NCBI RefSeq assembly: GCF_047495875.1
Contig: NC_092463.1
Coordinates: forward strand, 11,728,622 to 11,792,621
Direction of reading: 5' to 3'
From: Pithys albifrons albifrons
Taxonomy: Eukaryota > Chordata > Aves > Passeriformes > Thamnophilidae
Length of the DNA: 64,000 bases
Part shown: positions 22,061 to 35,500 of the stretch, piece after piece
How positions within the stretch are numbered: the stretch's first letter is position 1
Layout: every line of letters starts with the position of its first letter
Made by a program: the position numbers and the translations under genes
The notes under the pieces: model-generated
Told to the model about the DNA's origin: nothing
The model's database searches: none
The model's input: the letters and a program-made list of their open reading frames with translations, nothing else

Positions 22061-25000
22061 GGCCGAGCGCCTGTGACTGGAGAGCGGAGATGGTGAGGAA
22101 AAAAATACAAATATAAATCAACACGGGGCATACCCGACGCACGCTGGCCCTCTGGTACAAATCCAGTGTGTCCATCACCAGTGTGAGGACTTCAGTACAC
22201 GCTCCCAGCGTGCGGGTGAGGAAAAGGTGAGCTTTGCGGAGGTGCAGCCTGGCTTCCTAACAGCATCCTTAATCCCTTCGTAGCTTTTAAAAGCTTGGGA
22301 GCAGGTGTGTGGGTGTGTGTGTGTTTTCACGATGCCCACCTGTACCAGAGATAATTGCTTTCCAAACACATCGCTTTTTAGTCTCTCAAAGGCAGAATGC
22401 AAAAATCAGAACAGTCTTGGGCAAAAGAAGAAATGAGCAGGTGCTTCATCTGGAAAATATACAAACTGTATTTCTCACGTGGCCCAATTAAACCCCAAAC
22501 TACTCTTAGCTGAGGAAAATGTGCAGAGGACATTAATACACATAATAATGCCAGGACATAAAGGATTTAAAATTTAGATTGGACACCCTTGTTAAATTCT
22601 AATTGTGCAGTATTGCTAAGGGATAGAAAAATTATGGATTAATAATAACAGCATAATAGTAAAATTGATTTCTTTCCTTACCCAACCTGTGAGCATCAAA
22701 GCCAGCATGAGCAAGCAGCTATGCTCTCATTTTTGGGAACTGGGATTTCTAATAACCACTTGTGCCTGATGGGATGGTGTCTAACATTAGCTTCTGTCCA
22801 TTATATTTGAACACTGTTTTTGCTGTGGCAAAAGGAACAACGAAACTTTCCCTTTTCCAGGCACTGCAAAGAAGTCTACTGACTACAGAGAGCTGTTTCC
22901 TCTTACTTCAGTCCCCTTCCTTTCCTGCTTCTTAAGTGTTGGAAAACAAATTATGTCTGCCTCTTATCCTTTCCCTAATCTTCTCTGGTTTGAAGGTTTA
23001 GAAATGAGGTGCAGTCATCACTATTGGGCCTCTGTTAAGAACCAGTCATGAATGAGTTACTACTAATAAATGAGATTTCTGACCAACAGAATAACATACA
23101 TTTTGAACATAGTAAGAGACAGTAAAGGAAAGAAATCTACTTCCATCTGTAGTCTGGAGTTTGATCAGTGTGTGAAAGGGTTTGTACAGCTAAGGATAAA
23201 CTGAAGAGCTTCCAGTTCTTTGTGAGGTTTCAGTTTCGTAGAAGCTTAAACTACTCTTAATTCCCAGCTGTTGCGCTCCTATCTCCCTCCTCTGCACTGA
23301 TCCTGGTACTGTGCAGCTCCTTAAACCTGTTCATAGAATTGATCAGGTTGAAAACTGTCCTTCCAAAGCAATGTGTTAGGTTGGTTTGGTTTTGTTTTTG
23401 CTTTTTTTTTTTTTTTGCCTTGAACTGGCACACCACCACATGCTTCTGTAAACACTAACATTGGCTGAAGGAAGGGGGTGGAAATATGTGGCGGGGGCGG
23501 GATGTGACCTCAACAGCCTAGATTTAGATCAGTTTAAGCAGCTTAATGAGTTTCTCATTGGCTCTTGGCCTCCTTTGTGCTTGCTAGTGCTCATAGTTTT
23601 TCCAAATAATGGAAAAACTCTGTCAGTATCGATGTTGCCCAAATGCTTCTAAATAGCAGCAGTGAAAATTGTCCTTATTTTGCAGTTAGCTGGGAAACCT
23701 TGAATCAATCAATACGTCAGACTGAATACAGGTTCAAAAGATGGCACTGACTCAGTTAACATTTAGGAGGTTTTCTTTGTGACCACAGATGTAGAAACTC
23801 TTGTGAAAACTTGCCTCCCCCTTGCTGCACTTGCTGCAGAGTCTAATTCACCAGCAACAGAAAGCAATTGTTTTTCAAGGCCTGCTGTATTAGATGAACT
23901 AAGTCAGTGGGTGGAGAAGGTTTACAAGTAAAAGAGTTCCATCTGTATGCTCTAGTGTCTTTATAAAACGTGAGAATCACACAAGCGATTTACACAATGA
24001 AGCCTTATTTTTACTACAATGGTACTTCGCTGTGGGCCTAATTATTCTGCTTACAGAGTAGGATTGACTATGTAAATAAGGTGATGTAATATGAATGTCA
24101 ATATGACTATTTTAATATTTGCATTTACTTCTGAACATTTCATGCAAACTAGTGCTTTCAAAAACCAGAACAGATTCAGACTGACTAGGCTATCTCTGTA
24201 ATTAAAATGTCAAAAACACGTAGCATAGTTTCCAATTTGCATTTTTTCTGTACTGATTAAATTGTCTAAGCTTGCAAAAGTTAAATCACCAAATAATGTC
24301 AACTGTTGTGTAAAACACCTGGATAATATTTAATAGCTTGAAACTGGACCAAGTGTCCAGTGTGCCAAAGAAAGGGGAATATTTACATAGTTAGTCCTTT
24401 CCAGCTGTATGGGATATTCCTTTTTGTTTGCTTGCTTTTCATTTGTTTTTGTTGTTTGTTTTTTAATCCCTTTACAGTGGTTGAGCAGTCACGCTCTGGC
24501 CTGAGTTTATTGAACAGATCATTGTCACTGTGATAGGGATAACATCTCCCATCATCAGTTGCCTGACTTTACTGCTTCCCATGCACTCTATAGTTTAATT
24601 GGGTGGTATGCCAGTTCAGCTTGTTAAAATGGCAGAAAACTAACTGAGCAGTGAAGACAAGAGACAACGAGACCTTTTGCTAGGAAGCTGTTAATTTGGC
24701 TCAACTGAAACTGAAACTGCACTTGTGGACAAGGTCTGAGAAGCCAATGAACTGTCATCATTATACATAATTGTCAGACATTGTCAGGCTGTTGCTCAAA
24801 ACATCTCTTCATTGACTGAAGCAGATCTCTTGCTTTCTGGCGCTTTGTGTCAGTTGTAAAGAGAACTGAGAACAGAAGCCACTGCCAGTAAGGAGGCTGG
24901 AATAGATGGGTTGAAATTTAAACAATTTTTTTTCATGCTTGTGCAGGCCAAACTCCTGCTTAAGGTAACTTTCCTGTCAGGAGCAAGTGAAATTGCCAGA

Positions 25001-26516
25001 TTGTGTCTGGAGGAACTGACTGAAGGAATAAACTGTTTCATCAGCACCTGCAATAGACTCTGCTTCTATGTAGCCTAGCATCAAAAGCTGCAAAACCAGT
25101 ATGTTCTACTTCCCAAAAAAGCTTAAACATCTTTCAGGAACTTTCTTCACTAGCATAGATTCATTCTTCTTCCCCTGAATTACATTAAATAATTCTTATG
25201 CTGTTCTTGTTCTAAATTGTCTCCTCAAGTCTTTTAAAATCCATTTGTGTTGGATGCCCTGCTGTCATACTCTACAGTGTTGTAAAGGCTGCAAAACTGT
25301 TTATTCAAAACTGTATAAAAGTCAGATTCTTTTGAGGTAGTGAGTAGCAGGTTGAATTTGGAACTTTATGCATGTACAACATGATATTTAACCACATGGT
25401 TACAAATGGCAATTATTGGTATCGCTTAACACAGAACCAGAGATGCACATTCAGAGCCATCATTAATCACATATATCTGTAGTACTGTCAGTATTGGATA
25501 CCTTCTAGCTGTCATACTGCTGCATATTTTTGTAAAATTTGGATTGGTGAAAATATGAACAAAATGCTCATGTATGTTTAATTACACTATCTAAATCTCA
25601 TCTTTAAGAATTTTCAGTGAAGATGGAACTATTACATTGAAATACAGATTTCTTTGAGTTTTGTTTGTTCTTAATAGTTTTCACTCTTTTCCTTGCCTCT
25701 TAAGTTTAAAAAAAATTCATAAGATTTCATTTAAATGTAGTGAACAATATGATCAATTATTTAGGCAATTATAGCATTATAGAAAAGGTTTGCTAGGAGA
25801 TTTATCACTTAAAAAAAATTCAAGACTCTCTTTCCTTTGGAGACTAATTGGCAAAACCAGAAGTCAGTTTGCTTAGTTTTGACTGGGGAGCAGCAAGAGT
25901 TGCTCTGTGAGAGAGAAAGAGGTGGGAAAAAAGCATTGCTACAACAAAAGTAGGTCCTCTCTGACCGTGGTACCATCCCAGTGAAGTCAGGATGGTAACC
26001 ATCACCAGTCTAAGACAAGACAAGGTAAGAAGTCAGGGTTCCATCCTAGAAATCCACTGAGGAGAAACAGGAGAACAAAGACCGAAATGGAGATAAGACT
26101 TCCTGTGATGCAGATCTGAGCTTCAAGGAGATGAGCTTGGAGAGAGGACTACTTGTAAGTTTAAGGTTCATCCAGGAGACCCAGAGAGAATGAAGTACCT
26201 GCAATGTACCCCTGAGATCCACCTAGGAAGTTCAGTCAGTAAGTCATGTTGGAAAGAGATGGGGTTGGATATAGATACAGCTCTGACAAAGGGGGCCAGG
26301 TTGAGGTGCCCAGGCCAGAGCTTAAATAGAGCTCCTGGACCACTTGGAAATGTTGTCATATGTGGCTGGTAACTGGCCTGGTATTAGATGTCAGTAGCCA
26401 TTGTCCATATTAATCAATATATGGATACAGAACTTCTGTTTGGGCCAACTTAATTTTAAAATGAATGTGAAACTCATAAATAATGACCATGGAATACTCA
26501 TGCAGAATGTTACTAA
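22061..26516. other. Intergenic AT-rich DNA
   Basis: From the CpG island to the LTR. I find no exon with paired splice sites and no identifiable repeat family. It contains a TG run near 22305-22325, a T14 tract near 23401-23414 and a small hairpin near 25969-26000. The segment 25900-26400 is less AT-rich than its surroundings and may be an old, unrecognised repeat. Confidence 0.6.
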
Positions 26517-26521
26517 GGCAT
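26517..26521. repeat. Target-site duplication GGCAT, left copy
   Basis: It is identical to 27073-27077, immediately outside the TG and CA termini of the solo LTR. Confidence 0.85.
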
Positions 26522-27072
26522 TGTACTGGTTTTAGCCAGGATAGAGTTGCATTTCTTCATCGTAGCTTCTGTGGGGCTAGCTATGCTTTCAATTTGTGAT
26601 GAAAAGTATTAATAACATAAGAACGTTTTTGTTATGAGTGAGCAGTGATTACACAACCTCAAGGCCTTTTCTGTTCCTCACACTGCCCCACCAGTGAGGA
26701 GGCTGGTGATGCACAAGAGTCTGGGAGGGGACACAGCTGGGACAGCTGACCCCAGCTGACCCAAGGGAAATTCCATACTCTATGATGACTTGCTTAGCAG
26801 TAAAGCTGGATGGAGGGGTGGGAAGGCTGGCCAGGGCTGCTTTGGGACCGGCTGGGTATCAGTTGTTGGTGGTAAGGAATTGTTTTCATTTTTTTGTCAT
26901 TTATTTATTGATTTGTTTATTTACTTATTTATTTATAATTACTAAACTGTGTTTTACTTAACCTGTGAAATGTCACACTTTGTCTCTTCCGGTTCTTACC
27001 CCCATCCCACTGGGGGTGAGTAAGTGAGTGGCTGTGTGGTTCTTAGCTGCCTATTGGGCTTAAGCCACAACA
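26522..27072 (+). mobile_element. Solo LTR of an avian endogenous retrovirus (ERVL-like)
   Basis: A 551-bp element starting TGTACTGGTTTTAGCC and ending CCACAACA, so it has the canonical TG...CA termini. It is flanked by a perfect 5-bp duplication GGCAT (26517-26521 and 27073-27077), which identifies a retroviral integration. Internal landmarks resemble a widespread avian LTR: GGGGACACAGC with GGGACAGCTGACCCC, and near the 3' end CCCCCATCCCACTGGGGGTG. No internal viral genes are present, so the provirus was reduced to one LTR by recombination. The family name is from memory; the 5-bp duplication fits class III (ERVL) elements. Confidence 0.88.
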
Positions 27073-27077
27073 GGCAT
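27073..27077. repeat. Target-site duplication GGCAT, right copy
   Basis: It is identical to 26517-26521. An intact duplication shows that this LTR derives from a single insertion, not from a chimeric rearrangement. Confidence 0.85.
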
Positions 27078-29091
27078 CATTACTGGGATTCAGTAATATC
27101 CTGGACAAATAATATATAACAAAAATATCCAATATTATCTAATGACAGTTAAAACATTTTTATCTGCTTGTGGCCACAGTTTGCACAGTAGTTATTAAGT
27201 ATTAAAATGACCTACATGTGGGAATTCGGATGATGATCAAAGTAAAAGACAGGCTATTAAGCTGGATGAACCATTTGTCTTATCCAGAATGCCAGTTCCT
27301 ATGAGCAATGCCTGCATTTGTGTGCTGGTACCCAAATTCCATAGAGATGGGAATTACAAAAATAGTAACATTAAAACACTTTGTACAAATCGCTCGGTGT
27401 TCTTCTGCCTCAGTGAAGCAAAGAAAAGGATCATAAAAGCAAGACTTGGCTACATGTCATATAATTGAATGCTTCCATGAGAATAAACTCCAAGAGGTGC
27501 AACTCTGTTGGCAACATATATGCATTGGGATGTCTGCTGTCACATTTCCACTATTATTGTATGTTTATTTTTCATATTTATAATGAGTTAAGACACTTGA
27601 AAATATGATAAAACAATCTGTTTAATGTTTATTGACTGTGCCTAACATTTAGAGGGTAGAAGGGACATGTTTATTTTTGTCAGTTCATCTTTTTTTGTAT
27701 CCAAACTGAGTATTTTAATGGTGTGTTTTGGTGGAACTTTTAGCAGTCTTTGTTAATTCCAGGTTTTTGCTACATTAAATACAGTGTCCCCATACATGTC
27801 CTAGCATTCCTTCTTTTCACATGATATCAAAGAAAAGATTAATTTTGTATCAGATGAGTGAGATGAGTAACATAAAGGTGACTGCAGCTAAGACTCCTAC
27901 ATTTTCGTTTTTATCATATTTAAGTTGGTATTTATAGAATGAACAAGGAGATCCAATTAATTGTACCTCCTGTTGATGCCATACAAGATTTTCTCTTTCA
28001 ACACTTCATAGTTTTTTTAGGGTTTGTCATAGCTAATATAGCTGTATATTTTTATCTCAGTGTGGGAAGAGTTGAAAGACATACTCAGAAGGGATACTCA
28101 GGACTTAACCCTGCAAGTACCATGAGTTTGTTAATGTGTGAGGGACTACTTCTGTGTATGCTTAGAAGTGTCCGTCTTCTCAGGTGATGCATATGCTGGA
28201 TTTCTGTTTTTCAGGGGCAATCCATGTTTCCTTGTCAGAATGCGAGGAGTCGCTTCCATTAACAGAGCTTTTGGCTTGCTCCCTCTGGGGCAGGCTGCCT
28301 GCTGCTGCACCATGCAGGGTTTGCAGGGATCTTGTAGTTTTCTGTAGGCCTTTCCACAGCCTTTCTGCATGCACAGTGCAAATATCACTCCTCTGCTGTG
28401 CTTGCATCCTGTGATGAGCCAATTTCTCACTGTGTGCTTTAAGAGGGGTAAAATTTGTTTTTAAGTATCGTTGCCTGGGGCTGCACTGAAACCCCTCAGC
28501 ATGAAGCTGTCCTACCACGTCTGTTTTGATAGTCAGGGTGATTCCTGCAGTCAGGGTCCCCTATCTTCAAAAGCTGTGATAGTTCAGAGTCCTCTTGGCA
28601 CTTTAAAGTCTGTCTTTTCATGTGAGATATCTGAACAATTTTGAAAGGTTCTTTAATAACAAAACCCTATTTTGTTTGCCCAAGATAAAAGGAGAGATGC
28701 TTGCGGCACACCACTTATCTGCTACTGTAGCATGTTATCTGAGAGACATGTTACGGGGTCATGCCAGGCAAAAGGTTTGCAAGGATGATATTGGAGGATT
28801 GGACCAAGTGTAGAGAGATTTTGTACTCAAACCATTTCCTAGAGCTATTTAGCTACTAAATGGCTTCTAGATTTTGTGTAAGAGGAGGCCTTGTTATTTT
28901 GCTTTGGGGGGTATTCCAGGAATAATCAAGCTTGTACACAGAATAAATGCTAATGACAGTACTTTGGAACCAAACAGGCAGTGATTCAGCCAGATAGTAT
29001 AGGGGCACCCAAAATCTCCCCATGTGTTACGTTGGAAGCCTTAGTCTGTAATTAAGCTGTAGATTCTACTGGATGGCAAAACTTCCATGTC
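27078..29091. other. Intergenic DNA between LTR and CR1
   Basis: AT-rich and non-coding as far as I can tell. The 28150-28520 part is less AT-rich and has overlapping open frames on both strands, plus an acceptor-like TTTCTGTTTTTCAG on the plus strand near 28202-28215. Nothing recognisable is encoded; a lncRNA exon cannot be excluded. Confidence 0.55.
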
Positions 29092-29580
29092 CCAGAATCA
29101 CAGAATGAGTCAGGTTGGAAGGGACCACAGTGGGTCATGTGGTCCCACCTCCCTGTTTAAGCACAGTCATCCCAGAGCACACGGCACAGGATTGCATTCA
29201 GATGATTCTTGGATATCTCCAGTGAGGGAGACTCCACACTCTCTCTGGTCAGTCTGTCCCAGTGCTCAGTCACTGCACAATAAAGTTCTTTCTCATGTTC
29301 GTGTGGAACTTCCTGTGCATCCGTCACTGCCCGTTGCCTCTTGTCCTGTTGCTCGGCACCACCGAGCAGAGCCCGGCTCCATCATCCTGGTGCCTTCCCT
29401 TCAAATACTTGTACACGTTGATGAAGTCCCCTTTCATTTGTCTCTTCCAAAGACTCAACAGGCCCAGTTCCCTTAGCCTTTCCTTGTAAAAGCGATGCTC
29501 TGGTCCCTTAATCATCTTTGTAGTCCTCTGCTGGACCCACTCCAGGAGCTTCATGTGTCTCTTGTACTGAGGAGTCCATA
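29092..29580 (-). mobile_element. CR1 LINE, truncated 3' copy
   Basis: In minus-strand sense this is the ORF2 tail and 3' UTR, ending at AGAATCACAGAAT on the left. The reverse strand encodes the CR1 ORF2 tail signature FYKERLRELGLLSLWKRQ followed by YKYLKG. The copy is 5'-truncated and mutated. Confidence 0.92.
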
Positions 29581-32500
29581 ATTCTAAATTCAATGTTTCA
29601 CTATAAGGGTTATAAGAATTTGTCCATTTCAGCAAAACAGAATGTTTTTGCTTATTCACATTTTAAAAGGTCTTACTTCCATTTTTACTGAAGGATTAAA
29701 AAAATAAGATACTCTGAAAGAATTTAGGTGGAGCAATTAAACACTGACAAAGTTTATAGACATTTCAAACTAGAACCTTACAATAGGAGGTGTTAGGCCA
29801 ATGATTTCTCTTCCATCTGTATTTATGTCATAGTGTGTACTGTCTGTCTGGTATGTCTGTACAGATTTTGCCCTAAATTTAGATTTGTTTTCATCCTGTG
29901 CTCAGTATTTATTTTAGAAATTCTGTATAGGTGTGAGTTGTATTTACATTTAATCATAATTTCCTAGGCATGCTAGAATGTCTTTTGAACACCAGGCAGG
30001 TGAATAAAAGTACTGACAGAAAATAATATAGGTAGGTAACTACTAAGAAGTCAAAAAACTAAGGTTTTTGACACAGATTTTTTTGCCTATATGCATTCCA
30101 TGGAAGCGTGACACATAATCTTTATACTTGACACATTCCCTTCACAGAGGTTCACAGGTTTTTTAACTTTATGCTCTTTTCTTGCTGTCCGCAGTTTTTG
30201 GTTGTCTGTGAAAATGGCATGTGTTGATGTCAGCAGAGCTAATTAATCACTACTGTTCTTATAGAGTTTAATTTCACAAACCAGCTCCTGTCTCCAGCGT
30301 GCTTTATGTATCTGCTCTTGCTTTTATTGCAATCCTACATGCTTCTTTCCAACTTTATCAGAAGTCTCTTGGTTCATACATTTCTTGTCTGTTCAGAGAA
30401 GTGCTCCATATACGTGTAACATTGTTCAAGATTCAATTCTGAGAGCTATTTTTCCCTTCCTTTCACCGAGGCTACCGAGGTAGTTCTATGGGCAGCGCAT
30501 CGTTTATCTTGTGTTCTCTAATTTGTAGAGTAAATGTCCAGATTTCTTTATGGACTCCTTTATTTTTGTTTCAGAGAAAGAATTAGCAGTCATTTGAACT
30601 AAAGTTACCTGCTTTTCAATATAAATTGAAATGAAAAATCCCTGTTATTAGCATATAAAAGAAGCAGATTGGGAAATGTCTCATAGTTCCCATGGCACTT
30701 TACATTTAAAACTTCTTTCATATATGTAAAGTGGATAATGGTAGTAAGGTAAACAAAATGTGTACAGAAACAAGATAAGGTATGTAAGATGTATAAAGAA
30801 AGGTGTCTTTACATAAATTTATATAGAAATCCTACTCATCACCCCAAGTTAATTAAATTTTTTCTGACTGGTGAGTTGGGTTTGAATTTTAGTTCTGCTA
30901 AATATGTGAAGGCATTTTAATATTTATCTGAAATGTTGGGAACTAGATAAATTAATCGCTAAAATTTAATTTTTTTAAATTTACTTGTATTATGGAACCA
31001 AACAGAGGGTTTAATTCAAGGCTGAAGTAGTATAGCACTGTATATGAAATACTAGTAAGGAAATGTCCTTTTCACAGTAAAATCTGGTTTTGCTATCTAC
31101 TTCCCAAACAGTATGCTTCATATATAGGATTATTCAATGGAAGGCTAAATTAGTTATATGCATAAGTTGTGGGCTTGAAGCCAGAATGAGAGGAAAATTA
31201 TCAAAAGCTGAGCAATTATAAAGTAAAATTTGCTAGGTATGCATTACTTAAGAGAAGGAAAGGCTTGCTAGTCACTCAGATGAGTGTGTTCAAGCTTTGA
31301 CTGTGCATTTCCAGGCTGCTCAGCTGTGTATGGTTCAGTGTCATTTGGCCTGAAGAAATAAAGTTCATCACTTGATGCTGACCTTTGCATTCCTATGCAT
31401 GCTTTTCACTGTCCCCATCTGGCTCAAGGGGCTCATGTAGGCCTGAGTGGACACTGAATATATAGAGTACAGCAGGTATATTCAGGAGCCTCTTAATCAA
31501 TTTTTTGATTGTTCTGTAAATGTTACAGAGAGATGGTGAATTCAGGTGCTTTGTTTTTAAAAGGTCTTTTTATGGTTTATCTTTAATTACTACTGGTAAA
31601 CACTAATGGCTAATAAAGATGTATTAGAAAAATCCAGAGGGAATTCTTTGGGAGCTCAGCAAAGGACTGGGGTTTGAATGAACTGGATTCTATTCTTAAT
31701 TTGACTATTGATTTGCTGTGTGATTTTGGCAAGTTAATCTCTGTGTTTCTGTTTCTTTTTCACATCTTTTATCTCTCTTGTCTATCATTACTACAATTTG
31801 TCTCTACAGTGCCTAGAATAAGGAAGGAGGCAATCTGGACTGTGATTCTAATAACAGTGATAACAAGTAACTTCAAACACAAACTGAGTTTCAGTCATTC
31901 TATTGAAGTATGCTTGTAATGGATTTGTATAGATAGACAGAGATACGGATTTAAATTATGTGTTCAGCATCTTTAACCTAAAAGATTTAATCCTGTCAGA
32001 GAGCTGTCTTTAGCATCTGTCTTCATGTTCTGCACTGAGCTGAGAGAAGATAAAACTTGAAGATAATGTCCATGGATGTCAAGGAGGTAACACGGTTGTA
32101 TTTTTAACAATTCTTACTCAACACCTCTAGATGTCTGCAGCACTTTTACATGTATAATTCCCTTTCATACCTGATACGTTTTCAAAAATGTTCTCAATTA
32201 AAAAAACTTTCATATGATACTGACCTTATGTTTGAAATTGACTGACTAATTATGTCTGAGATGGCTATTGCCAGGCTTACTCCAAATACACCCTCATGGA
32301 AATTTTCTTTTCACAGGGAGAGTGCTTCTACATTATGACTCGTTTTGCTATCAGATTCCAGATGATGAAGGCAGCCTTTGGGGCAGGTTAGAAATCCTGC
32401 TAATTTCAGTTGGGTCCAGTGAACACTTAAGTGTGGTTCTGTTTGGTAAACATGAAAATTCCTATAAATAAATTCAAGGCTCATGGAGAACGTTGAATAT

Positions 32501-35500
32501 GGTAAATTTTGTTGAGAACAGTAGCTGCCAGGCTTTCTGCAAAAGGGATCAATCACTTGATTTTTATCAATTTATGAATTCTTTTTGGACAGTACAGATG
32601 TTTTCTGCGCACACTGTATGTTTGTATCAATACTGAAAATTTTTGTGCCTTATGCACGCCAAAGAAGAACACATCATGTCCTTCACACCAAGCTTTGTGA
32701 AAGCAAATAGTCTGTCTCATTACACTATTTTTTTTCTATTCGTCTCAGGTTGATTTTATTCTGTGTGGTGGGGGTTTGTTTTATTTTGTTTCTGCGTTTA
32801 AAAGTTCATTTAGTCATTGAAAAACACCTGATGGGCACCAATGGAAACTTACCACTGAGTCCATTGTCCCACTTGCACCTGTGTTTCAAACCTGTTTTGG
32901 AGGGCTGATCCTCTAGACCAAAAAGATAATCCAGTCTCCTGGCCTACTCAGCCCCGAGTTTGGAAACAACATGCCAGCTTTGTTATCCAGATTGCACAGG
33001 AAAAACTAGACTGAGCCTGGTTATTACATACTGGCTGCTGAGTACCTGTCAAAGAGTGACTTTCAGTTACGAACCACATGAGGAGGAGCTGAAGCAGATA
33101 CTCCGAGATGAAAAACTGTGTATCCCATTACCAGTCACTTGAGCTGTTCAGTGTCCATCAGCTGATTGAAGAAGAAAACATCATTAATAATGTATTTATG
33201 GATCATGCTCTAGCTTTTATGTTACTATTAGTTCTTCCAGCATGAGCTAAATAAGCATTATTTATCTTCTGAACTCCAGCATCTCCTTAGTAGCAATGGC
33301 AAGTTTCATGGTATTTTCTGTTTTAGCGGTCAAAAGGGATTAAAGCTTGTGGTGTAACAATAGAATTGATTAATGAGGTTGCTTAGTGTTTTCATAAGAA
33401 TCTATACTACATTAATAAGTTTTAACACTGCTTCAAAATACTTTTCCAAGAGAGGGAGTCTAAGCAAAGAAGAGTAACTTGTGTAATAGTTTTTTATAAC
33501 TAAAACAACAAAGCTAGTACTTGATAATGCAAATCACTTGATATGAAATGAGGAATGCAATGTTTTGGACTTAAGAAGCTGAATGCTGACATAGATTGGT
33601 GCATCTCTTTGAGTGGAAATGTCAATGCTAGAAAAATAGCCAGAAATATCCAGAGAATTTTGTTTGGTTTAACAGTGTTTTAACATTTTTAATTGCCTAT
33701 TCCACCAGGCACAATACAATTATTGCATTAGAACTTAAACCGTTCAAACCCCTAGTTTACAGTCTTATCATTTGGGGAAGTTGTTTTTAAATTCCTGAAC
33801 AATATGATCTGAAAAGTTGTCAGATGACAGCCTGCAGCCAAAACAAGATGCTATTAGTTGATAAGTTCTTAGTGTCTCTTGAAGTCTAGCTTTTTTGCAG
33901 TATTGATCTCTTTTTTCCTTAGAAAGGGCAGTTTGTATACACTGGGAAAATAAATACGTGCCTGGAAGAAAATGGCATGAAGTTTTCATCCTTGATCCAA
34001 GACATTTGCAAAATAAAAGTTCTTTTTAGTCTATGAGGGGGTTTTATTATTATTTATTTTAATATCAAATTAAAATTTGGTGGCCAAAACCACGAAAGGG
34101 CTTGGCTGTTTCTCTCTGATACAGATCTCTAGTTTTCCTGCCTTTGTGGCTTCAAGCCTGTATTACTGCAGTACAGAGGGAATGAGGAGCTATAGCTATG
34201 GCAACCAGTGCCTGGTAGGTAACTGACAGCATAAATTACAGACTCTCTGAGGATTTGCTGCAGACTGGTCTCCCTTCTGGTCTGACTGTTCATTTTGGTT
34301 TTGACCTTCAGGACAAGGACCAGCATCAGGTCCTTTTCTGCTCCTTGTAGTTATTCTTCTGTAAGAAACGCTATAGAGGTTATATAAATAAACAAGTACA
34401 GATGGGTCCTAAACTGGTTTAGATTTGCAATTGTATTTATTGTAATTCTTCTTGTCTAATTTTTCCTAGTATCAGTATTGTTACATCTACTGTAGCATTT
34501 TTACCACCTCAACCAGCTCATTAGCAGGGTATTTTTCACAACCCTGATTGACTCAGTGGTGTGAGTAAATTCTGAAGTCAAACTCAACCTCAGACATAAC
34601 TTTTATATAAATGGTGAGTTGATGATTAATGTGGGATACAAAACATTCTTGTTTCTATTACTTAGGTTATGCAAAGAGTATCTGGATTAGGAAATACAGT
34701 TGTAACCTGACATTAAAAATCCAGGTCCTCCATAGTCACTGGCAGCTGAAGAACATGTTTCATAGCAGCATCACAAAAGTCAAGAGATTGGAAGGTAAAA
34801 TGCAGGAGAAAATAATTTCTTAACATCTCTGGAGCTGGCTGATTAAATTGTAAGAAAAATTGAACTGGTGTCCCTGAGTAATGTGTGAGGTCATGGTGCA
34901 GAACTTAAGGTCTCCTTGCTCCCAAAAACCCCAACTAATGCTTGTTAGAATATTTCATGGATCAGAGTTAAGTGTCTCTGTTGTCAATGTATTTAGATTT
35001 CTTTTTATGGAAGTTGTTGGCCATTTCTGTAAAGATCATCTGCCAGCAGTTTTCTATTCACAGTTGCTTAATCATATGCATTTAAGAACAAAACTGAATG
35101 TCCCTGAACACTTATACCTTCAGCCAAGTATCTTGTAGATGCAGATATAATAATATTATGTAATAATAATAATAACAATGACAACTGAGCAAATCAGGAC
35201 ACATGTTCTGACATTATATGCAGTTAAATAGCTGTCATAAATGTTTCATGGAAAATGTAATTTGTAAGAAAATGAGAACTGGAACTTAAAACAAGTTTCA
35301 GCAGTCACAGACAAAAAAATCAAGGCCTTATCTGAAGGAAGCAGTTCACAGTACAGAAGATCTGATAGGCTGGGTGTATTTCTTTAGAATGCAGAAGTCA
35401 CATATGGAATTTTATTACTTAAATATCGTCTGCAGACAGTACAGTGTGATGCTGGATTATTGACATACTTTAATACAAAAGTCTACTGAAGTGGGAGCAA

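Noticed and set aside
20905..22178. ORFs of 354, 316, 406 and 362 codons across the CpG island
   Set aside because: All are made by the 30-bp minisatellite, whose length is divisible by three. The repeat decapeptides have no protein-like composition and the frames overlap on both strands.
28138..28518. Overlapping ORFs up to 112 codons
   Set aside because: Open on both strands with no recognisable motif; a local rise in GC explains them.
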